Under the pieces are notes generated by a model, which did no database searches, had not been told where the DNA came from, and saw nothing but the letters and a program-made list of their open reading frames with translations. The position numbers were made by a program, and so were the translations under genes. A stretch of 6,680 nt of DNA, taken from the NCBI GenBank assembly GCA_016928935.1, contig JAFGJU010000086.1, forward strand, positions 1 through 6,680. Direction: 5' to 3'. The stretch comes from Candidatus Eiseniibacteriota bacterium. GTDB taxonomy: Bacteria > Eisenbacteria > RBG-16-71-46 > JAFGJU01. Below, in pieces: positions 1 through 5,160 of this stretch (within the stretch, counting starts at the first letter, position 1; every line of letters begins with the position of its first letter).

Positions 1-62
1 GCGCGGCCCGTGCGCCACCCGGGAGCACGCGGCCCTCTCCGCGAGCGCGTTTGGCGCGGGTG

Positions 63-110
63 TTGCATGTCCCGGCCGTTTGTGGTAACCATTTAGACCC
101 CCCTTGTAAA
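63..110 (+). promoter_or_regulatory. AT-richer leader, possible promoter region for the first operon
   Basis: The first 138 bases hold no convincing gene. Positions about 63-125 are clearly less GC-rich than the rest and contain TTGCAT (63-68), TTGTGG (80-85) and TGTAAA (105-110). TTGTGG with TGTAAA gives a sigma70-like pair, but the 19-base spacer is poor. The composition dip just before a gene start suggests a promoter, but no single -35/-10 pair is convincing. Low confidence. Confidence 0.2.
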
Positions 111-138
111 CTTCATTCCAACTTCGCTGGCCAGGGCG

Positions 139-1539
139 ATGAAGAAGGCGAGTCTTACGACATCCCTTTCCGTGGACAAACCCTCCGCATCACTGACGGA
201 GAGCCCGGCCGAGCCGTACCGGCTGGAAGACGGCGCACGCGTGGCGGTGGTGGGAGGCGGGCCGGCTGGCTCCTTTTTCAGCTATTTTCTGTTGGAGCTG
301 GCCGAGCGGGTGGGAGTGCGCGTCAAAGTGGATGTCTACGAGCCGCGCGACTTCTCGGCCGAGGCTCCGCGGGGCTGCAACATGTGCGGCGGCATAATCT
401 CTGAGTCGTTGGTGCAGTCGTTGGCGACGGAGGGCATAAACATTCCACCCACGGTCGTGCAGAGGGGGATAGATTCCTACGTGCTGCACACCGACGTCGG
501 CGACGTCCGCATCGACACACCACTTCACGAGATGAGGATTGCGGCCGTGTTCAGGGGCCCGGGACCGAGGGGAGCGGGGCGGGCGAAGTGGGGAAGTTTC
601 GACGGCTTTCTTCAGAATCGCGTGCTGGACAGAGGCGCCGAGCTCAAGCGCAGCCGCGTCGACGAGATAGAATTGGAATCCGGGCGCCCGCGCGTGAGGA
701 CCAAAGACGGGTTGGTCGAGACGTACGACCTGGTCGTGGTGGCGGTCGGAGTGAACACCGGGACGCTCGCGTCGCTGCGGAACACAATCCCGGGCTACCG
801 GCCGCCCGGGACCACCAGGACGTACATCGGAGAATACTACCTGGGGGAAGACAAAGTGGCGGCCGTCCTCGGCAGCTCCATGCACGTGTTTCTGTTGAGC
901 ATCCAGCGACTCGAGTTTGCGGCCATAATACCCAAGGGCGATTACGCGACGGTCTGCCTCCTGGGACGAGAGATAGACGACGAGCTGGTGAGAGAGTTTC
1001 TGGAGTCGCCCGTGGTCGGGAAATGCCTGCCTCCGGAGAGCTACGCCGGGAAGAGCGCCTGCCACTGCCGGCCCAGCATCAACGTGAGGGGAGCCGTCAG
1101 GCCGTTCTCGGACCGGGTGGTGTTCGTGGGCGACTGCGCGTTCACGAGGCTGTACAAGGACGGGATCGGCGCCGCCTACCGTACCGCCAAGGCGGCGGCC
1201 ACAACCGCCCTGCTGCACGGGGTTTCAGCGGCCGACTTCGAGAGGCACTACTGGCCGGTGTGCAGGGCGATAGGAGGCGACAATCGGATCGGCGGGCTCA
1301 CCTTCGCCGCGACGAGAATGGTGCAGCGAATCAGGTTCCTGCGCCGCGCCGTGCTGCGCATGGCCACCGTGGAACAGCGCAGGGCGGGCGAGCGGCGGCG
1401 GATGAGCCTGGTGCTGTGGGACCTCTTCACGGGAAGCGCCTCGTACAGGAACATACTGTTTCGCGCTCTTCAGCCGGCTTTCGTGGCCCGGTTTCTTTGG
1501 AACTCGGCAGTTTCGACGCTCAAGAGAGACAGCGTCTAG
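139..1539 (+). CDS. FAD-dependent oxidoreductase, geranylgeranyl reductase-like
   Basis: A 466-residue flavoprotein. A Rossmann beta-alpha-beta motif begins at about residue 35 (VAVVGGGPAG, glycines 39, 40, 41 and 44), and an acidic residue that should bind the FAD ribose ends strand 2 (E68 in VYEPR). The second FAD motif is at 327-332 (VVFVGD), followed by the DGIGAAYRTAKAAA helix that contacts the flavin. IPKG at 264-267 matches the (F/I)PKG element of geranylgeranyl reductases and related halogenase-type flavoproteins. CNMCGG at 80-85 sits where archaeal members carry a conserved CGEG cysteine loop. Members of this superfamily reduce or oxidise large hydrophobic substrates such as isoprenoid chains; the substrate here cannot be told. 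The C-terminal 75 residues are basic and hydrophobic and may associate with membrane. The ATG has only a weak AGGG two bases upstream. It is first in a three-gene cluster with a cyclic-nucleotide-binding protein and a cyclase. Family confident, function not. Confidence 0.85.
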   Translation: MKKASLTTSLSVDKPSASLTESPAEPYRLEDGARVAVVGGGPAGSFFSYFLLELAERVGVRVKVDVYEPRDFSAEAPRGCNMCGGIISESLVQSLATEGINIPPTVVQRGIDSYVLHTDVGDVRIDTPLHEMRIAAVFRGPGPRGAGRAKWGSFDGFLQNRVLDRGAELKRSRVDEIELESGRPRVRTKDGLVETYDLVVVAVGVNTGTLASLRNTIPGYRPPGTTRTYIGEYYLGEDKVAAVLGSSMHVFLLSIQRLEFAAIIPKGDYATVCLLGREIDDELVREFLESPVVGKCLPPESYAGKSACHCRPSINVRGAVRPFSDRVVFVGDCAFTRLYKDGIGAAYRTAKAAATTALLHGVSAADFERHYWPVCRAIGGDNRIGGLTFAATRMVQRIRFLRRAVLRMATVEQRRAGERRRMSLVLWDLFTGSASYRNILFRALQPAFVARFLWNSAVSTLKRDSV

Positions 1540-1557
1540 CAGAGGAGGATAGGACTG

Positions 1558-1956
1558 ATGGAAGCCGGAGCCCTGGGAAAGACATACAAGAACGGCGAGG
1601 TAATAGTCCGTCAAGGCGACACTGGCGACAGCATGTATGTCATTCAGGACGGACTGGCCGAGGTGGTGGCCGAGAAGGACGGTAGGGAAGTCAGGCTGAG
1701 GACATTGGGTAAGGGCGAGTTCGTCGGAGAAATGGCGGTCTTCGAGAGAGAAACGCGGTCCGCCACGGTCCGCGCCGTGGGAGACGTGCGCGCTCTGACC
1801 GTGGACAGGAGGAGCCTTCTTAAGAAGATCCAGGAGGACCCCACGCTCGCGTTCAGGATAGTGGAGACGATGTCGCGGCGCGTCAGGAGCCTGACGGAGG
1901 AGGTCGCGTTGCTCAAGGGGAAAGCGAACGACGGCACGGGGCCGCAGTCGGGCTAG
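1558..1956 (+). CDS. stand-alone cyclic nucleotide-binding domain protein
   Basis: A 132-residue protein that is essentially one CRP/PKA-type cyclic-nucleotide-binding beta-barrel. The phosphate-binding cassette is intact: VGEMAVF at 56-62 gives G57/E58, and RSATV at 67-71 gives R67 and S68. These correspond to Glu72, Arg82 and Ser83 of E. coli CRP, which hold the ribose and cyclic phosphate. Earlier turns also fit the fold (RQGDTGDSMYVI at 18-29, EVVAEKDG at 35-42). Residues 88-122 form a basic, coiled-coil-like helix, and the last ten or so residues are a Gly/Asn-rich tail. There is no helix-turn-helix, so it is not a CRP/FNR transcription factor; it should act by protein contact. An AGGAGG Shine-Dalgarno lies at 1543-1548. 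The gene starts 18 bases after the oxidoreductase and ends 10 bases before the FHA-cyclase, so the three are probably co-transcribed. Ligand binding is inferred from the motifs. Confidence 0.9.
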   Translation: MEAGALGKTYKNGEVIVRQGDTGDSMYVIQDGLAEVVAEKDGREVRLRTLGKGEFVGEMAVFERETRSATVRAVGDVRALTVDRRSLLKKIQEDPTLAFRIVETMSRRVRSLTEEVALLKGKANDGTGPQSG

Positions 1957-1966
1957 GGGGGCGCGC

Positions 1967-3007
1967 ATGGAACGGTTCTACAAGACTCCTCCACTGACGG
2001 ACAGACCCCCCAGAACGCTGGTGGCCTGCGCCGGCTCGGCCGCCGGGGAGCGCTACGTCTTCCACGACAGGATCGAGATCGGCCGCCACCGGCAAGGCGA
2101 CGACCCTCCCCCGGGCGTCCTCCGGCTGCGCGACCCCACCGTGTCCTCGAGACATTGCATCATCAGCCAGTCGCTGGACGGGCGGTGTTTCGCGCGCGAC
2201 ATGAGTCTCAACGGCACGTGGGTCGACGGACGGAGACTGATTCCCAACCTCGAAGTCGAAGTTTCTCCCGGCCAGGTCATACACGTGGCGGACGGCCACG
2301 AATTCGTAATCGAGGACAGCCCGGACGGAGACGCGGCCAAGGGCCATCGCGCCGCGCGGTCCGCCACGGTCGCCGTATCCGTCCCGGTGATGGCGAGTGT
2401 GTTGGTGGGCGACATCAGAGACTACACTCGGCTCGTCCAGAAAGCGGCTTCCACCCAACTGCAGGAATCGGTGCGGCGTGTGTTCGAGCGACTTGCCGCG
2501 GAGACTGAGCGGCATCGCGGCACCGTCAAGGAATACCAGGGAGACGCAATAGTGGCGTTCTGGGAGGACCCGGGCTCGACTGCCGCCGGCCGGACGCGTG
2601 GCGCCCCGGCTGCGCAGGGTATTCCGGGCGGTCGCCAGGTCGCCAGCGCCTGCGCCGCCGCGCTCGCCCTGGACAAGCTGGCCCTGAGCCTGGCCGCCGA
2701 CCCGTCGGTGTGGGCGCTTCCAGGGTTTCCGCTGCACATGGACTGGGCCGTGGCCACCGGTCCTGTGACCATAGGCAGTATAGGCGAAGCGGGCCGCGCG
2801 GTGCTGTCCATCGTTGGAGAGCCGATAGTGCTCGCTTTTCGTCTGGAGAAGCTCGCGTGCGCCGAAACCGGGAGAATTCTGGCTTGTCCGAGGACCGAGA
2901 ACGCCGCCTCCGAAGCATTCGAGTTCAGGGACCTCGGGGAGAAGCACGCGGCCGGGTTCAGCAAACCGGAGAGAGTGTTTGAACTCACCGGGCCCCGGTC
3001 CGGTTGA
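1967..3007 (+). CDS. FHA domain-class III adenylate/guanylate cyclase fusion, variant active site
   Basis: A 346-residue soluble two-domain signalling protein. An N-terminal FHA domain (about 17-117) has the phosphothreonine-binding signature: GR at 39-40, SRH at 61-63 and NGT at 82-84. The cyclase domain follows (about 142-342). Metal-binding Asp149 (VGDIRDYT) and Asp193 (QGDAIVAF) are present, as is the Arg292 that aligns with the transition-state arginine. Two canonical residues differ in my alignment by eye. Glu189 lies where the purine-selecting lysine usually is (EYQGD rather than KxxGD), and Val288 replaces the transition-state asparagine (PIVLAFR versus TVNLAAR). Ser281 takes the place of the usual Asp/Thr selector. 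A Gly/Ala/Pro/Arg-rich insertion occupies about 200-225. The ATG has AGGGGGG five bases upstream. The gene is last in the operon, after a cyclic-nucleotide receptor. Domain identity is firm; whether it makes cAMP, cGMP, another product or nothing is open. FHA binding to a Ser/Thr-phosphorylated partner is inferred; no kinase is in the window. Confidence 0.88.
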   Translation: MERFYKTPPLTDRPPRTLVACAGSAAGERYVFHDRIEIGRHRQGDDPPPGVLRLRDPTVSSRHCIISQSLDGRCFARDMSLNGTWVDGRRLIPNLEVEVSPGQVIHVADGHEFVIEDSPDGDAAKGHRAARSATVAVSVPVMASVLVGDIRDYTRLVQKAASTQLQESVRRVFERLAAETERHRGTVKEYQGDAIVAFWEDPGSTAAGRTRGAPAAQGIPGGRQVASACAAALALDKLALSLAADPSVWALPGFPLHMDWAVATGPVTIGSIGEAGRAVLSIVGEPIVLAFRLEKLACAETGRILACPRTENAASEAFEFRDLGEKHAAGFSKPERVFELTGPRSG

Positions 3008-3023
3008 CCGGGCCGGCATTTTT
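2988..3023 (+). terminator. intrinsic terminator overlapping the cyclase stop codon
   Basis: GGCCCCGGTC (2991-3000) pairs with GACCGGGCC (3006-3014), with one bulged C and a five-base CGGTT loop. CC 2988-2989 can add pairs with GG 3015-3016. TTTTT follows at 3019-3023. The cyclase stop codon TGA (3005-3007) sits in the loop and 3' arm. This is the only hairpin in the window with a clear T-tract, and it closes the three-gene operon. Confidence 0.7.
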
Positions 3024-3026
3024 GCG

Positions 3027-3054
3027 TTGACAGAATCACGCATTGTGGTTGAAT
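3027..3054 (+). promoter_or_regulatory. sigma70-like promoter for the small membrane protein gene
   Basis: A perfect -35 box TTGACA lies at 3027-3032. A 16-base spacer follows, then TTGAAT at 3049-3054 (4 of 6 to TATAAT). It starts four bases after the T-tract of the upstream terminator, so it would begin a fresh transcript. The predicted start at about 3061 lies downstream of the in-frame ATG at 3053, which supports choosing the later ATG at 3137 and leaves a leader of roughly 75 nt. Confidence 0.5.
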
Positions 3055-3136
3055 GTCTGACCGTGTGAAGCCGCTTGCGGCCGCCGGTGTTCGACTCATG
3101 CCCGGTGGTCCCGAAACTCCGGCAAGGGGGGTCAGT

Positions 3137-3352
3137 ATGAGGTTCTACAGCGTTCTCTCGAACATCTGCTTCGCGCTCGGGTTTTTGTCCATACTCGGAG
3201 CCCTGATCGTTTGGTGGGCCACCAAAGGCCAGGGCAGTCCGGAGGAGCTGGCGCACGCCGAGCGCTTCGGCATTTTTGTCGGTCTCTGGGCGCCCACCTT
3301 CTTCATCCTTTCGAACAGGCTGGACCGCTACGCGGACAAGGCTCGTTCGTAA
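3137..3352 (+). CDS. small two-helix membrane protein, conserved-type, function unknown
   Basis: A 71-residue protein with two hydrophobic segments, about residues 4-28 (LSNICFALGFLSILGALIVWW) split by no charge, and about 44-60 (FGIFVGLWAPTFFILSN). A short polar loop, KGQGSPEELAHAER (30-43), joins them, and the tail is charged (RLDRYADKARS). I recognise the style of a small conserved bacterial hypothetical protein around the GLWAPTFFILSNRL stretch, but I know no function. An in-frame ATG at 3053 would add 28 residues. I prefer 3137 because AAGGGGGG lies five bases upstream, the first helix then begins naturally near the N-terminus, and the 3053 ATG overlaps the predicted -10 box and lacks a ribosome site. 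The gene has its own promoter and is followed by a hairpin, so it looks monocistronic. Confidence 0.75.
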   Translation: MRFYSVLSNICFALGFLSILGALIVWWATKGQGSPEELAHAERFGIFVGLWAPTFFILSNRLDRYADKARS

Positions 3353-3398
3353 TCGGCGCGCAGGGAGAAGCATGCGCGCCGCGCCCGGCATAGGTTTA

Positions 3399-3427
3399 GG
3401 GGGCAAGCCGTTCGACGGCTTGCCCCT
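3399..3427 (+). terminator. strong hairpin, probable terminator without a good T-tract
   Basis: A perfect 11-bp inverted repeat: GGGGCAAGCCG (3400-3410) and CGGCTTGCCCC (3416-3426), around loop TTCGA. A T-A pair can extend it inward, and a G-T pair outward. It lies 47 bases after the small membrane gene and before the photolyase gene. The downstream sequence CTGACTA has no T-run, so termination is likely but not certain. The symmetry would let it act on either strand. Confidence 0.55.
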
Positions 3428-3449
3428 CTGACTATCCGCTGAACGTCGA

Positions 3450-3476
3450 ACTCCCACGCTGCCGCGAGGCGGGAGT
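3450..3476 (+). promoter_or_regulatory. GNRA-capped hairpin enclosing the photolyase ribosome-binding site
   Basis: ACTCCC (3450-3455) pairs with GGGAGT (3471-3476). Stacked on this, GCC (3461-3463) pairs with GGC (3468-3470) around a GCGA tetraloop of the GNRA class. A five-base bulge ACGCT is left on the 5' side. The GGGAG in the 3' arm is the only purine-rich ribosome site for the GTG start at 3483. The structure would therefore hide it when folded. Confidence 0.35.
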
Positions 3477-3482
3477 CTGAGC

Positions 3483-4913
3483 GTGAACACAAACAGAATC
3501 CGCACACTGAAACCGGAGCCGGGGAAGGCGCTGTCCGGAAGAGGCCCCGTTGTCTACTGGATGAGCAGGGACCAGCGGGCTGAAGACAACTGGGCGCTCC
3601 TGTTTGCGCAGGACGAGGCCGTCCGGGCCAAGGTACCCCTGGTTGTCGCGTTTTGCGTGGTTCCTTCCTTTCTGGGCGCGACGGCCGCCCAGTATGCTTT
3701 CATGCTGGGTGGATTGCGTGAGGTGGAGGAGCGCCTGCTGGACAAGAATATCCACTTCGACCTGGTCACGGGCGACCCCGGCGACCGGATTCCCGAACTG
3801 GTGAAGGCGTACGGCGCCCGGTGCCTGGTGACCGACTTCGACCCTCTTCGCGTCAAGCGTGCGTGGAAGAAAGCTGTCTCCGCCGCCGTCAACACGGCCT
3901 TCTTTGAGGTGGACGCTCACAACGTCGTGCCTTGCTGGATTGCCTCGGACAAACAGGAGTACGCCGCGCGCACACTGCGCCCCAAGCTGACGAAATTGAC
4001 GCCGGAGTACCTGGAGGAATTTCCCCGGCTGAAGAGGCACCCGTTCGAGTTGAAGGGTGGCGGCCCGCCGGTCGACTGGCAGGGCGCCGAGCGATGGGTG
4101 GCGAAACATACGCCGGCGCCGCCCCCGTCTTCACCCCGGGCGCGCCCCGCGGACGGCGCGCCTGCCGGGCGGGAGGCCGACGCCGGTCAGGACGCCCGGC
4201 CCACGCCGGGGACTTCCCGCGCGCGCAGAGTCCTCGCGCGGTTCCTCGCCCACGGCCTGGCCCTGTACGACAGGCGCAGAAACGACCCGAACGCCCACGG
4301 TACGTCGAGCCTCTCGCCTTACCTGCACTTCGGGCAGATCTCCGCTCAGAGGGTGGCGCTCGAGGTCGGCAGGTCGCGCGTGAACAGGAGGGCCAGGGAG
4401 GCGTTTCTGGAGGAGCTTGTGGTGCGGCGGGAGCTGTCCGACAACTTCTGCTTCTACAATCCACACTACGAAAGCGTGCGCGGGTTTCCCGATTGGGCCG
4501 TCAAGACCCTGTCCTCCCGGCTGAAGGACCGCAGAGAGTACGTTTACTCGCTCGGAGAACTCGAGCGGGCTCAGACTCACGACCCGCTCTGGAACGCGGC
4601 ACAGGCGCAGATGCTGACCACGGGCAGGATGCACGGCTACATGCGCATGTACTGGGCAAAGAAGATACTGGAATGGACGGAGAGTCCGGAGGAAGCCATG
4701 CGGGCGGCGGGGTACCTTAACGATACGTACGAGCTGGACGGCAGAGACCCTAACGGTTACGCCGGCATAGCCTGGGCCATAGGAGGCGTTCACGACAGAC
4801 CCTGGCCCGGACGGAGGGTATTTGGTACAATCCGATACATGAGTTACGACGGCTGCAAGGCCAAGTTCGACGTGGAAGCGTACATCAGACGATACGCAGT
4901 TGAAAGAGATTGA
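3483..4913 (+). CDS. phr: class II CPD photolyase (deoxyribodipyrimidine photo-lyase)
   Basis: A 476-residue cytoplasmic flavoenzyme that uses light to split cyclobutane pyrimidine dimers in DNA. The N-terminal antenna-type alpha/beta domain carries the class II signature VVYWMSRDQRAEDNWAL (23-39). The C-terminal FAD domain has LSPYLHFGQIS (277-287), ELVVRRELSDNF (311-322), DPLWNAAQ (367-374), MHGYMRMYWAKKILEW (383-398), YLNDTYELDGRDPNGYAG (411-428) and the GGVHDRPW end. The electron-transfer tryptophans known from Methanosarcina mazei (W360, W381, W388) appear at 370, 391 and 398. The FAD-contacting Asn is N413, and the substrate-side Trp is W431. All are ten positions later than in that enzyme, as I recall its numbering. 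The offset may come from a Pro/Ala/Arg-rich linker at about 208-247, between the two domains. Start is GTG with GGGAG seven bases upstream, inside a hairpin. A dodecin-like gene follows after 2 bases. Looks fully active. Confidence 0.97.
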   Translation: MNTNRIRTLKPEPGKALSGRGPVVYWMSRDQRAEDNWALLFAQDEAVRAKVPLVVAFCVVPSFLGATAAQYAFMLGGLREVEERLLDKNIHFDLVTGDPGDRIPELVKAYGARCLVTDFDPLRVKRAWKKAVSAAVNTAFFEVDAHNVVPCWIASDKQEYAARTLRPKLTKLTPEYLEEFPRLKRHPFELKGGGPPVDWQGAERWVAKHTPAPPPSSPRARPADGAPAGREADAGQDARPTPGTSRARRVLARFLAHGLALYDRRRNDPNAHGTSSLSPYLHFGQISAQRVALEVGRSRVNRRAREAFLEELVVRRELSDNFCFYNPHYESVRGFPDWAVKTLSSRLKDRREYVYSLGELERAQTHDPLWNAAQAQMLTTGRMHGYMRMYWAKKILEWTESPEEAMRAAGYLNDTYELDGRDPNGYAGIAWAIGGVHDRPWPGRRVFGTIRYMSYDGCKAKFDVEAYIRRYAVERD

Positions 4914-4915
4914 AC

Positions 4916-5110
4916 ATGCTGAAGATGCTTGAGATCACGTCCAGCTCAGAGATGGGCTATTCCGAAGCTGTCAGAGATGCCATAGAGAAGCTCATTGCCG
5001 CAGGAGAGAAGATTCACTTCTTTCAGGTCCTGGAGCAAAGGGGTGCGGTTCGAGACGGAAAGCTCAAAGAGTTTCAGGTCATAATGAAGGTGGCCGTCGA
5101 GCCGAGGTAG
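4916..5110 (+). CDS. dodecin-like flavin-binding protein, flavin-stacking Trp replaced by Phe
   Basis: A 64-residue protein of dodecin size and pattern: a beta strand (LKMLEITSSS), a helix (SEAVRDAIEKLIAAGEK, 16-32), then two strands with the family core FFQVLEQRG (35-43) and KEFQVIMKVAVE (51-62). Dodecins form hollow dodecamers that store or quench flavins (riboflavin, FMN) and can bind CoA. In bacterial members the core usually reads RWFEVVEQRG, where the Trp (W36 in Halobacterium dodecin) stacks on the flavin. Here that position is Phe35. The glutamine matching Gln55 is kept as Q54. Flavin binding may thus be weaker or altered. I chose the ATG at 4916, seven bases after GAAAGAG. A TTG at 4910 would add two residues and overlap the photolyase stop. 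The gene starts 2 bases after the photolyase gene, so translational coupling is likely. Family assignment is good; ligand uncertain. Confidence 0.82.
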   Translation: MLKMLEITSSSEMGYSEAVRDAIEKLIAAGEKIHFFQVLEQRGAVRDGKLKEFQVIMKVAVEPR

Positions 5111-5160
5111 CTGCAGCGAAGCCCGGGAACCGCGCGGCCTCAAGCGTAAGGAGGAACGGG

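Noticed and set aside
51..404. 117-codon frame at the window start that overlaps the first gene
   Set aside because: It begins upstream of the oxidoreductase but its translation turns into Arg/Gly-rich shadow; no ribosome site or motif.
190..1218. Open frame of 342 codons on the - strand opposite the FAD oxidoreductase
   Set aside because: Low-complexity His/Arg/Pro-rich translation, no motif, no ribosome site seen; a shadow of the real gene.
588..1685. Open frame of 365 codons on the + strand in another frame, running through the oxidoreductase into the next gene
   Set aside because: Arg/Gly-rich translation without domain signs, overlapping two genes with clear family motifs.
1558..1956. 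Reading the cyclic-nucleotide-binding protein as a CRP/FNR transcription regulator
   Set aside because: The protein ends after the binding domain and its C-terminal helix; there is no room for a DNA-binding domain.
3053..3136. N-terminal extension of the small membrane protein from an ATG at 3053
   Set aside because: No ribosome site, overlaps the likely -10 box, and the ATG at 3137 has a good AAGGGGGG site.
1913..3505. Long open frame of about 530 codons on the - strand across the cyclase and small membrane genes
   Set aside because: Its translation is Arg/Pro/Gly/His-rich with no recognisable domain, and it lies opposite two well-supported genes. GC-rich DNA with few stop codons in the complementary frame explains it.
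3483..4913. Cryptochrome or class I photolyase identity
   Set aside because: The VVYWMSRDQR start, the W370/W391/W398 pattern and the GGVHDRPW ending are class II CPD photolyase features.
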